A DNA stretch of 64,000 nt, taken from the NCBI RefSeq assembly GCF_003217775.1, contig NZ_QJVJ01000015.1:1-64000 (forward strand). The letters run 5' to 3'. This DNA is from Paenibacillus flagellatus. GTDB lineage: Bacteria; Bacillota; Bacilli; Paenibacillales; NBRC-103111. The notes below the pieces were generated by a model. The model made no database searches, had not been told where the DNA came from, and saw only the letters and a list, made by a program, of their open reading frames with translations. The position numbers and the translations under genes were made by a program. The stretch's first letter is position 1. Each line of letters starts with the position of its first letter. Below, piece after piece: positions 49,545 through 57,466 of the stretch.

Positions 49545-51305
49545 CTATGTCCTTGCTGGATCAGCCTTTAAACTGGTGATCACTTCTTTTTGAGACTCCT
49601 TGTTTGATAACGCCGCGCATTCACGGAAAGCAAAATGTTTACAACCTAGACATTTATTCAAATCCAGTTGCAATAGCGCGAAGTTAAGTGCCTCACCGGT
49701 ATGTCCAAAAAAATGTTCAGCCCCAATCAGCGTATACAACCCTGTTCTCTTCAATACATCTAAAGGCTGAGCTTGAATTCCGGATACAAGAATAATCCCA
49801 CCAAATTTCTCGAAATGCTTCACCAAACTGGAAAGATTTGATTCACCCGTCGTATCCATAAAAGGTACTTTTCCCATGCGCAGCAGTAACACTTTCGGTC
49901 TTAGATGAATCGAATCCATAATGGACTTTTCAAACATGTTCGCGGCGCCGAAAAAGAGGGGGCCTTCGATGGTATAGATCCCAATTTGTGGACAATCGTG
50001 GCCTTCGGTCACCATATGAGCTTTCACTTTTTCATGTTTAACTGTTGGGTCAGGCAATACCTTGGAAACCAATAACCCATCACTCATTCGTTTCACAAAC
50101 AGTATAACAGCCAAAATTAATCCGACTTCAACGGCAGTCGTTAAATTCGTAAAGACCGTTAGCAAAAAGGTAATGAGAAGGACAAAAGAATCGCTCGTTT
50201 TGATTTTTAAGACGTGGGCAAATTCTTTTCGTTCGCTCATGTTCCAGGCAACCAGCATTAGAATCGGTGCCATACTAGCAAGTGGGATCTCTGATGCATA
50301 AGGTGCAAACAAAATGAGCACCAGCAATACAACAATACCATGTATAATACCTGACAGGGGTGAGATCGCACCGTTTTTGATATTGGTTGCTGTTCGTGCA
50401 ATGGCTCCTGTCGCTGGTATGCCTCCAAAAAGAGGGGTTACCATATTGGCGATGCCTTGCCCAATCAGCTCCCGATTGCTGTTATGACGACTGTCGGTCA
50501 TGCCGTCGGCAACAACCGCCGATAATAAAGATTCGATGCTGCCCAACATGGCAATAGTAAAGGCGGGGCGAATCAAATTTTCAATGCGATCCCAGGTTAG
50601 ATCAGGGAAATGAAAATGGGGTAGGGTGCTTGGAATAGCTCCAAATGACGATCCAATCGTTGCAACTTCCCCTTTAAAGAATACGGTCGCCACTATAGTG
50701 GATACGATAAGCCCTACCAAGGAACCAGGGACCTTCGGTAAAAATTTCGGTGTTAGGAGGATAACTGCCAAACAGACGACCGCTGTGATAATACTGTAGA
50801 GATTCGTAGTTGCGAGATGCGTTACAATTTCCTTCATATTTGGTAGAAAATTCTCATGTTTCTCGATACCGCTCAAACCTAAAAAGTTGGCAATTTGTCC
50901 GCTGAAGATTATGACGGCAATTCCAGCGGTAAATCCGATGGTTACAGGGCGAGGAATAAATTTTATCAACGCACCGAGTTTAAATAGCCCCATGAGAACA
51001 AGAATAATTCCCGCCAAAAATCCTGCAAGCAATAAATTTTCGTATCCATATTCCATGACGATCGCGAAAAGGATCGGAATAAATGCACCGGTCGGGCCGC
51101 CGATTTGAAATTTAGAACCCCCGAACAAGGAAATACAGATACCGGCAACGATGGTGGTATAAATGCCATATTCCGGTTTTACACCAGCCGCAATAGCAAA
51201 CGCCATCCCTAATGGAATGGCGATAATACCAACAATGAGGCCTGAAATGATATCCTTGCGGAATGCGGCCGCATGGTATCCTTCAAATCTTCCCGTCCAT
51301 TTCAT
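49545..51305 (-). CDS. SulP-family anion transporter with STAS domain
   Basis: The protein has 586 residues. Membrane domain residues ~20-420 contain KDIISGLIVGIIAIPLGMAF and GGPTGAFIPILFAIV (SulP signature regions). A STAS domain occupies ~440-550 (YTIEGPLFFGAANMFEKSIM, MGKVPFMDTTGESNLSSLV). The C-terminus has an extra LNKCLGCKHFAFRECAAL cysteine segment, unusual for SulP, which may be a small metal or redox site. Sulfate, bicarbonate or another anion could be the substrate. Inverted repeats overlapping its promoter match those near the ArsR gene next door. Confidence 0.88.
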   Translation of the reverse strand: MKWTGRFEGYHAAAFRKDIISGLIVGIIAIPLGMAFAIAAGVKPEYGIYTTIVAGICISLFGGSKFQIGGPTGAFIPILFAIVMEYGYENLLLAGFLAGIILVLMGLFKLGALIKFIPRPVTIGFTAGIAVIIFSGQIANFLGLSGIEKHENFLPNMKEIVTHLATTNLYSIITAVVCLAVILLTPKFLPKVPGSLVGLIVSTIVATVFFKGEVATIGSSFGAIPSTLPHFHFPDLTWDRIENLIRPAFTIAMLGSIESLLSAVVADGMTDSRHNSNRELIGQGIANMVTPLFGGIPATGAIARTATNIKNGAISPLSGIIHGIVVLLVLILFAPYASEIPLASMAPILMLVAWNMSERKEFAHVLKIKTSDSFVLLITFLLTVFTNLTTAVEVGLILAVILFVKRMSDGLLVSKVLPDPTVKHEKVKAHMVTEGHDCPQIGIYTIEGPLFFGAANMFEKSIMDSIHLRPKVLLLRMGKVPFMDTTGESNLSSLVKHFEKFGGIILVSGIQAQPLDVLKRTGLYTLIGAEHFFGHTGEALNFALLQLDLNKCLGCKHFAFRECAALSNKESQKEVITSLKADPART

Positions 51306-51320
51306 CTGAATTACCTTCTC

Positions 51321-51355
51321 TTATTCATATATTTGATTATTTGAATATAAGTGAA
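51321..51355 (-). promoter_or_regulatory. ArsR-type operator at the sulP promoter
   Basis: ATTCATATATTTGATTATTTGAAT lies here as imperfect inverted repeat (ATTCA...TGAAT). Similar TTTGAATATA units occur near 51837-51850 and 51940-51968, which suggests one regulator for sulP, the arsR-like gene and a lost plus-strand gene. Confidence 0.5.
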
Positions 51356-51432
51356 ATGTTACTCCTGTCATCGAATAATGTCAATCATAATAATCTCGTG
51401 TCGCTCCGCATGTTTCCGGCTGCAAAACAAAA

Positions 51433-51480
51433 AAACAAGGAGATCCTTGATGTTACTCATGGAACCCCTTGTTTTTCAGT
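51433..51480 (-). terminator. Terminator of the ArsR-like gene
   Basis: On the minus strand AAAAACAAGGGG at the stop pairs with CTCCTTGTTTTTTTG. The stem is about 9 bp with a long loop; a T-tract follows on both strands. Confidence 0.65.
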
Positions 51481-51810
51481 TTAAGATTCATTTCGAATGA
51501 CCTCAAGTAATGAAATGGCATCAACGAGATGATTATCGAAGATCTGCTTTGTGACTGCGAGTAGATCTTTAATCAACGGGTCACGTAACGAATAAATGAC
51601 AGAAGTACCATCCTTTAAGCCCGTCACCACATTTTTATTTCGCAATACTGCCAACTGCTGAGAAACGGCTGAACCCTCTGAGCCTAAAATACTCTGTATC
51701 TCATTTACGTTTTTATCTCCTTCACTCAGAACCTCCAGGATTCGAATCCGCATGGGATGCGCCAGCGCCTTAAAAAAATCGGCTTTAAACTGTTGGATAT
51801 TTTGGTTCAT
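51481..51810 (-). CDS. ArsR/SmtB-family repressor, probable sulP regulator
   Basis: From ATG 51810 (RBS AAGGAGGCG) the protein has 109 residues. The winged helix reads FFKALAHPMRIRILEVLSEG, VNEIQSILGSEGSAVSQQLA and VLRNKNVVTGLKDGTSVIYS. It contains no cysteine near the usual metal helix, so it is not an arsenite sensor of the classical type. It may sense another ligand, such as persulfide, although I see no Cys pair for that either. An upstream in-frame start at 51933 is unlikely. It faces the sulP gene from behind, with shared operator-like repeats. Confidence 0.85.
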   Translation of the reverse strand: MNQNIQQFKADFFKALAHPMRIRILEVLSEGDKNVNEIQSILGSEGSAVSQQLAVLRNKNVVTGLKDGTSVIYSLRDPLIKDLLAVTKQIFDNHLVDAISLLEVIRNES

Positions 51811-51836
51811 TGCTAACGCCTCCTTGATCACTATAC

Positions 51837-51970
51837 TTTTGAATATATGAATATCATAACACAACTTTACCCAAAAACATTCTGGAAAGAAGGGCATACC
51901 GGCGCATGGATTGTGATTTGGTTGCCTATACAATACACTTTATATTCAAATACCTAATTATTTGATTAAA
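51837..51970. promoter_or_regulatory. Repeated TTTGAATATA-type sites and a stub gene
   Basis: TTTTGAATATATGAATATC (51838-51856) and TATATTCAAATA...TTATTTGATTA (51941-51965) mirror the repeats before sulP. Just downstream AAGGAGTGG (51979-51987) precedes an ATG at 51993 with only eight codons (MPDSTSND) before a stop: a promoter and RBS with a lost gene. Confidence 0.45.
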
Positions 51971-52024
51971 ATAACATAAGGAGTGGATACGAATGCCGGA
52001 CTCTACGAGTAATGACTGATCACA

Positions 52025-52356
52025 TCAAGATTCGTCATCCTCGCATGAATTGACTACACCTTTCATGCAGGAAAGCAGACAAACCGCGGCTTCGCCCAAG
52101 GCGAGCAAAATTGTGCGACTAAAACAATTGCATTGTCCAAAGCGGAAGGGGAAGTATTCCGTTGGGTGATGCGAACCATACCCAATTTGAAAGAATCTCT
52201 GATTTGTGTTCGATGGTAGGTGATGGAGCGACCCGCCCAATCGTTTTTGGGCGTACAGCTCTGCCGGTGACTCGACCTGCTCTGCTATGTATGGAATGAC
52301 TGCTTTGGGCACTTCGAATTTATGGAAGGGGAATCGCGCTTCATATTGGAAATGGA
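52025..52356 (-). pseudogene. Tn3-family transposase N-terminal fragment (DUF4158)
   Basis: On the minus strand, from the IS3 boundary: QYEARFPFHKFEVPKAVIPY, IAEQVESPAELYAQ, then after a frame change DWAGRSITYHRTQIRDSFKL and MVRITQRNT. This is the DUF4158 region at the N-terminus of Tn3-type transposases. It is interrupted on its upstream side by the IS3 element and lacks the rest of the protein. It may be a leftover of the transposon that carried the arsenic genes. Confidence 0.75.
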
Positions 52357-52388
52357 GTTGTCAAAAAAAGTGCAGTTTGAAAACACCC

Positions 52389-53230
52389 TCATACAGAAAA
52401 CCCGTTACTAAGCTGCCTGTGACAGCATTCTTTCGCGATAAATAGCTGGGGGCCAGCCCCTGGATTAGAGGTGTAGATCCGCTGTCTGTTGTAGTAGACC
52501 ATGATGTATCTGAAGATGATCGATTTAATATAGGCCATCGGATAGCGCTCCGTGTTGATCTTGTACAGCTTTTCTTTCTTTAGCGTAGCAAAAAAGCTTT
52601 CCATCCTTGCTTTGTCAAGCAACGCCCTGTGCCGCTCATGCTCTGAATGGCATCTCGTTTTGCTAGACGCTCTCGGAATGCATGGCTTGTGAATTGACTG
52701 CCTCGATCGCTGTGAAATATCATTCCGCGAGCATTCTTTGCTTTACAAGCGTTCTCAAAGGCCTGAATGCAGAGTTCCTTGCGCATGTTGTCGTCCATGG
52801 CGAGGCCCACGATCTCGCCGTTGAAACAATCCAGTACCGCGCATAGATATAACTTGCCGTCTAAACAAGGGACTTCGGTGATATCCGATAGCCACTTTTG
52901 GTTGGGTCCTGAGGATTTGAAGTCTCTCTGGATTAGGTTCTCGCTCTTGTGAGCTGCGGCATCCTCGCATGTAATACCGTTTGGATGACGTTTGGTTTTC
53001 TTCAGCAGGCCATGCTTCTTCATGATTCGGTAGACGGTGCTGTAGCTGGTCGTGATCTCTATTTGGGACAGCGCCAGCAGAATACGCTGGACACCGTAAT
53101 TTCGGTTGTCTTCATGCTCTCCAATGATGTCTTTGATTTTGACCAGAAGAAGTTGCTGCCGCTCCTGTTTCGGTGTGGGCTTCAAGCTACGGTAATAGCC
53201 CGATTCGCTGACAGCAAGTACTTTGCACAT
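52389..53230 (-). pseudogene. IS3 transposase OrfB, frameshifted
   Basis: The first frame (53230-52580) holds the DDE domain: WLSDITEVPCLDGKLYLCAV and FHSDRGSQFTSHAFRER, then GTGRCLTKQGWKAFLLR and a stop. The continuing frame (52622-52389) reads ARMESFFATLKKEKLYKINT and FRYIMVYYNRQRIYTSNP. A single-base loss near 52612 separates the catalytic D and D from the third residue, E in ARMESFF. The usual GTGRCYDNARMESFF has become GTGRCLTKQG. The element is therefore not autonomous. Confidence 0.82.
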
Positions 53231-53289
53231 TTCCTTGACGGTCCACTGATCCCGTCGTTCACGGATGTAAGCATAGAGCTGGCATGCCT

Positions 53290-53580
53290 TTACCGCTTCC
53301 GGTCTTTTGCGAAAAAACCGAGTGCATCCTTGAGAATTTCATTCGCGCGGCGCAACTCGCCTATCTCTCTTTCTAATTCGATTTCACGCGCAGTCTTATC
53401 GGCAGATGCATAAGCGCGTCCGCTCCCGATATGCGCTCCGTCACCGTGCAGGATTCTTCGCTTTCTCCATTCCTGCAAGGTATAGTAGGATACACCTAAC
53501 TGCTCGGCGGTTTTCTTGGGTCCAATCTCATCGCTCAATCTTACTGCTTCTTCTTTGAATGCTTTGTCGTATCGATTCAT
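53290..53580 (-). CDS. IS3 transposase OrfA
   Basis: The protein has 96 residues: helix-turn-helix RYDKAFKEEAVRLSDEIGPK, TAEQLGVSYYTLQEWRKRR, then a leucine-rich coiled coil (REIELEREIGELRRANEILK). This is the DNA-binding half of IS3/IS150-type transposases. It is normally joined to OrfB by -1 frameshifting near its end. Frame appears complete. Confidence 0.85.
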   Translation of the reverse strand: MNRYDKAFKEEAVRLSDEIGPKKTAEQLGVSYYTLQEWRKRRILHGDGAHIGSGRAYASADKTAREIELEREIGELRRANEILKDALGFFAKDRKR

Positions 53581-53655
53581 TGTCTCTCGTCCCCTCGTCA
53601 GCTTTCATTTTATTTCATATGAGGGGGTTTTTCGACTGCATTTTTATCGTAGCAC

Positions 53656-54190
53656 TCCATATTTGATTGTATCAAAAAATGGAAGCCGCGGAGGGGAGTT
53701 TTTTGGGCAAGCAGTTCCGATTTTACCCTAAAAATGAAATGAATATTAGAGGGACATTATTCAACCTCTCAATGCTCCTTGAAAACTGAATACAATCTTA
53801 TCCGGTACGTTCCCCGCATGGCCTGGAAGGATAGCCAAATTGCAGGTGCGCCACGACCATTTTGCCGATTTATTTCTATATGTCTTTCATCAGAAACGGC
53901 AACCTGCGAGCGATTTTCCCATGCAATAAAAAATGGTGGTTCCATTTAAGGCGAAGACCCATGCGGAGGGATAATGATACTTCCGTCCAGCCACAGTTCA
54001 TCGCAATGGGGGCGGCTTGCAGCGATCCTGGAAGAGGTTTGAACCCTATGAGGACGGCTAACCACTGTCCGCCGGATAAGATTTTTGAGAGAAGCAACCA
54101 AAACAGAGGCGGAAACAGAGATGCGCACACGCGGTTATGTTTGTTGCGCATCTCTGTTTTTCAACTTTTCTGGATTAATGGGAGGTTTTT
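53656..54190 (+). ncRNA. Non-coding stretch, possible RNA gene ending in a strong terminator
   Basis: No convincing gene lies here. The 53930-54115 part has GC-rich segments that could fold (GGACGGC...GTCC, GCAATGGGGGCGGCTTGCAG) and a purine tail that leads into a perfect 12-bp terminator at 54116-54161. Frames on both strands through it look like read-through of structured RNA. It may be a small RNA or leader of the recombinase genes. Candidate only. Confidence 0.3.
54116..54161 (+). terminator. Very strong intrinsic terminator
   Basis: CAGAGATGCGCA (54116-54127) is perfectly complementary to TGCGCATCTCTG (54145-54156), followed by TTTTT. Confidence 0.85.
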
Positions 54191-54337
54191 ATGAACCATA
54201 AACTCATCCGATACAGCATGCAAATCGCTATGATAAGACAATTGCTGGCATTATCTTTGATTACCGAAAACGAATTTCATTTGATAAAGAACAAAACGAT
54301 GCGGGATTACGGCATCATTTCGGACCTTACTTCTTGA
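54191..54337 (+). CDS. 48-residue protein upstream of the serine recombinase (SHOCT-like)
   Basis: ATG 54191 follows GGGAGG. The product is MNHKLIRYSMQIAMIRQLLA, then LSLITENEFHLIKNKTMRDY and GIISDLTS. The pattern I.QLL.LGLIT..E...I...L...Y resembles SHOCT-type short C-terminal oligomerisation segments. Such small proteins are often encoded just before large serine recombinases in mobile elements. It is 71 bp before the recombinase start. Confidence 0.6.
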   Translation: MNHKLIRYSMQIAMIRQLLALSLITENEFHLIKNKTMRDYGIISDLTS

Positions 54338-54408
54338 TTCGCACATTTGTCGGTCCGCCCATCTCTTATTAAACTGATGGCAAGTAAATAAGAATGGAGG
54401 ACAACACC

Positions 54409-56241
54409 ATGGCTCTCGAAGTAGAAGTAATTAAAGCAAGTCGGAAAATATCGGATCGAAACGCCGGAAAGTTATCGGATGTTCTTCGCGTCGCCCCTTA
54501 TGCCCGCGTAAGTACCGACACCGAGGAGCAATTGAGCAGCTACAAGTCGCAAGTCGCCTATTACACCGATCTCGTTAGCAAACGAAGCGACTGGGTGCTG
54601 GTTGATATTTATGCAGATGAAGCCATAACCGGTACTCAGGTAACGAAGCGCGAGGATTTTCAACGCATGATTAACGATTGTATGGACGGGAAAATTGATA
54701 TGATCATCACGAAGTCTATCTCCAGGTTTGCAAGAAATACGCTGGACACGTTGAAATACGTCCGTATGCTGAAGGAAAAGAACATCGCCGTATTTTTTGA
54801 AGACGAAAATATCAATACGCTGACGATGGACGGCGAATTGTTGCTCGTCATTTTAAGCTCCGTAGCACAGCAGGAAGTGGAGAACATCTCCGCCAACGTG
54901 AAAAAAGGTTTGAAAATGAAAATGAAGCGCGGCGAACTGGTAGGCTTTCAAAGCTGTCTGGGATACGATTACGATGTGAATACGAAAAAGATATCCGTTA
55001 ATCAAGAAGAAGCCGAAATCGTCCGCTATATTTTTGAACGATACACATCGGGAATCGGCGCTTACGTTATTGCAAAGGAACTGACTGAGGCGGGACATAA
55101 AACCAAGTACGGAAGAGTCGAATGGCAGGACACAACCGTTCTTGGTATCATAAAGAATGAGAAGTACAAAGGCGATTTGTTGCAAGGAAAGACATTTACC
55201 GTCGATCCCATATCCAAGAGAAGACTGGACAATTACGGCGAGGAAGATCAGTTTTATGTCAAAAATCATCATGAGCCGATTGTCAGCGAGGAAGTATTTG
55301 AAAAGGCGCAGGACATATTGCATCGAAGAGGCGAGAATCGCCGCCGCGGCGCGAAAGGCAAGCGGGACAAGTACAGCAGGAAATTTGCTTTCAGCAGCAA
55401 GTTGGAATGTGCTTTCTGCGGAAGCAACCTCTCGCGGCGGAACTGGCACAGTGGAACCCCGCATGAGAAGGTGATTTGGCAGTGCGTGACGGCCACGAAA
55501 AAAGGGAAGAAATACTGCTCTCACAGTAAAGCCTTGGAGGAAAAGCTGATTGAGGGTGCTTTTGTCGAATCGTACAAATTGGTATGCCGCAATAATTCGG
55601 ACGTGCTGGACGAGCTTATGAAAAGAATGGAGTCGATGTTTAGCGACCAGAATCATCAAAAGCGACTGAACAAAATTATCAGCGACATTCAGGCCACGGA
55701 GCAAAAACGTTGCAGACTGATTGATTTGTGCCTGGATGAGAAAATAGACAGGGCTACTTACGAACAGAAGTATGCGGAACTCGATACTTCGCTTACTAAA
55801 TTGCTCGAAGAAAAGGAACAGTTGGAGCAATCCGCGCAAGATGAGATTGACTTGGGAAAACGGCTTGAACATTTTCGCAAAGTGCTCCAAACGAATGAGG
55901 TTCTGACCGCATTCGACCGGAACGTATTCGAAAGCATCGTCGATAAAGTGATTATTGGGGAAAACTCCAATCAGGAAAGTCCCGAGCCGTACAAACTGAC
56001 CTTCGTCTATAAAACCGGCTTTCATAACAGCATCCAAAGCAAGATGCATAAGCAAAAAAAGTCCTTGCGAAGTGAAAGGGGGAGAGTGCCTTCCTATTCC
56101 GAGAACAACACATGTGGAGTGCGTAATAGGAATGCAACGAATCGATACGTAGAAATCCTTTATTTCCAACACTTTGCGCGATTTAAGACTTTTGCGGCAG
56201 ACGGCAGTGACTTCAAAAATAAGACCTGGATTTGGACGTAG
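54409..56241 (+). CDS. Large serine recombinase
   Basis: From ATG 54409 (GGAGGACAAC upstream) the protein has 610 residues. The N-terminal catalytic domain has VAPYARVSTDTEEQLSSYKS with nucleophile Ser35, plus MIITKSISRFARNTLDTLKY. A recombinase domain covers ~165-300, followed by a zinc ribbon (LECAFCGSNLSRRN ... CVTATKKGKKYC) near 333-375, a coiled coil, and a final domain. This is the ICE/phage integrase class that recombines attP and attB without Holliday junctions. It may be the integrase of an element whose rest has been rearranged. The last ~50 residues, rich in R, N and F, are less typical. Confidence 0.9.
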   Translation: MALEVEVIKASRKISDRNAGKLSDVLRVAPYARVSTDTEEQLSSYKSQVAYYTDLVSKRSDWVLVDIYADEAITGTQVTKREDFQRMINDCMDGKIDMIITKSISRFARNTLDTLKYVRMLKEKNIAVFFEDENINTLTMDGELLLVILSSVAQQEVENISANVKKGLKMKMKRGELVGFQSCLGYDYDVNTKKISVNQEEAEIVRYIFERYTSGIGAYVIAKELTEAGHKTKYGRVEWQDTTVLGIIKNEKYKGDLLQGKTFTVDPISKRRLDNYGEEDQFYVKNHHEPIVSEEVFEKAQDILHRRGENRRRGAKGKRDKYSRKFAFSSKLECAFCGSNLSRRNWHSGTPHEKVIWQCVTATKKGKKYCSHSKALEEKLIEGAFVESYKLVCRNNSDVLDELMKRMESMFSDQNHQKRLNKIISDIQATEQKRCRLIDLCLDEKIDRATYEQKYAELDTSLTKLLEEKEQLEQSAQDEIDLGKRLEHFRKVLQTNEVLTAFDRNVFESIVDKVIIGENSNQESPEPYKLTFVYKTGFHNSIQSKMHKQKKSLRSERGRVPSYSENNTCGVRNRNATNRYVEILYFQHFARFKTFAADGSDFKNKTWIWT

Positions 56242-56662
56242 GGTGTGTAGATATGGTTAACGCAGGAGTATAGTTTCACGAACTTTTTAACAACGGATTG
56301 TTTACATCGAGGAATATCCAAGAGAACGTTCCTTCAACTTCGAAGGCGTTCTTTTTTATATTCCATCAATGTTCAATATCGTCCAATTTTATTTACTATA
56401 TGATATGCCGTATGAATCTAACTGGATTCTATATGTCCAATCGTGTCCCATATTCGCTTTGACGCCTTGCTCCACGCGTCAATGACGCCCTAGAGCCAAG
56501 CCGTATGCGAACGCTGCGGCTTCGTTTCGCAGTGCGGGCGGCTTCTCATCTCGGTCCGGAAATAGATCCGAGGGGCCGAATTCTCCCGATGCGATGATTT
56601 GCATATCAAAATTAGAATAATGGGTGTTTGTACTCCAAATTGTAAGAATCGGCAAAGGGCGT
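56242..56662. other. Intergenic stretch after the recombinase
   Basis: It contains one terminator at 56323-56358. The rest (56360-56662) is mixed composition and has no supported gene. An attachment-site remnant of the serine-recombinase element could lie here but cannot be defined without a partner site. Confidence 0.4.
56323..56358 (+). terminator. Terminator after the serine recombinase
   Basis: AGAACG-TT-CCTTC pairs with GAAGG-CGTTCT around the loop AACTTC, followed by TTTTTTAT. Confidence 0.8.
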
Positions 56663-57292
56663 TCAGGACTCGGGCAGCTTCTTCAATCCGGCCGCATACA
56701 GCGGACCGTGCACCAGAATGGTTGTCAGAATGCGCGCCATTTCCTCGGGCGACTCTTGCATGCCGCTCTCCAGCCATTGTTGAATCACGCCGATGTGCGC
56801 CGATCCCACGTATGTAGCAAAATACTTTGCCGGAACGAGGCATTCTTCTTCATTGATCAGCACGTCCGGGCTTTTCCCCAGCATCGTCTCCCGAAAAAAA
56901 TCTTTAAACCGGGTGTGGAACGTCATGTCTCCCTGCGGTCCCAATGCCGCTTTCATGAATCGGCTATGCTCGTTCAGGAACTCGAAGATGGTTACAACGA
57001 GCGGATAAATCGCCAATCGGGGCGGCGAATGCCGCATCTCCGCCGTCACCGATGGGACCGTCTTCTTCACAAGTTTGGACAGCCGGACCATGATCTCTTC
57101 TTCGCACTTGGCCATCAGGTCGTATTTGTCCAGGTAGTGAGCGTAGAACGTGCCTCGGTTGATTCTGGCCCGCGTTGTAATGTCTTTGACCGTCATCGCT
57201 TCGAACCCCTTCTCTTCGATCAATTCCACCAGCGCATCCCGTATCGCCTGCTGGGTGCGGACGACCCGCAGATCGGTCGTGTGCTCGCGCAT
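56663..57292 (-). CDS. TetR-family transcriptional regulator
   Basis: From ATG 57292 (RBS GGGGGG) the protein has 209 residues. The N-terminal helix-turn-helix reads VRTQQAIRDALVELIEEKGF, EAMTVKDITTRARINRGTFY and AHYLDKYDL, a TetR/AcrR signature. The ligand-binding part (residues ~60-209) is helical with a TetR_C-like end (GVIQQWLESGMQESPEEMAR). It is divergent from the NHL/SLH surface-protein gene at 57467, so control of that gene from the shared 170-bp region is plausible. Confidence 0.9.
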   Translation of the reverse strand: MREHTTDLRVVRTQQAIRDALVELIEEKGFEAMTVKDITTRARINRGTFYAHYLDKYDLMAKCEEEIMVRLSKLVKKTVPSVTAEMRHSPPRLAIYPLVVTIFEFLNEHSRFMKAALGPQGDMTFHTRFKDFFRETMLGKSPDVLINEEECLVPAKYFATYVGSAHIGVIQQWLESGMQESPEEMARILTTILVHGPLYAAGLKKLPES

Positions 57293-57466
57293 TCGAATCC
57301 CCCCGACTTTCTTCAAAATTTAACCCGACACCTTGACCTGATGTGTTCATTATACGACACATCCGCCATGTTTGCTCATTGAGCCTTACTTGCCCCGGCA
57401 TCATAATAATCCACAAGGTGATGTTGTTGAACATACATACAAGACGCGTTACAAGAACGGAGGAGA

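Larger units (their letters stand above)
52357..53650 (-). mobile_element. IS3-family insertion sequence with imperfect inverted ends
   Basis: Left end TGTCAAAAAAAGTGCAGTTT (52357 on) and right end (read inward on the minus strand) TGCTACGATAAAAATGCAGTCGAAAAACCCCCTC match imperfectly: both have TG, an A-rich run, TGCAGT and GAAAA(C/A)CCCTC. Two overlapping transposase frames fill it. It sits in the Tn3-type transposase remnant. I could not see a clean target duplication. Confidence 0.7.

Noticed and set aside
53862..54194. Overlapping frames of about 90-110 codons on both strands
   Set aside because: Both cross the perfect terminator or lack RBS and have no family resemblance; treated as non-coding.
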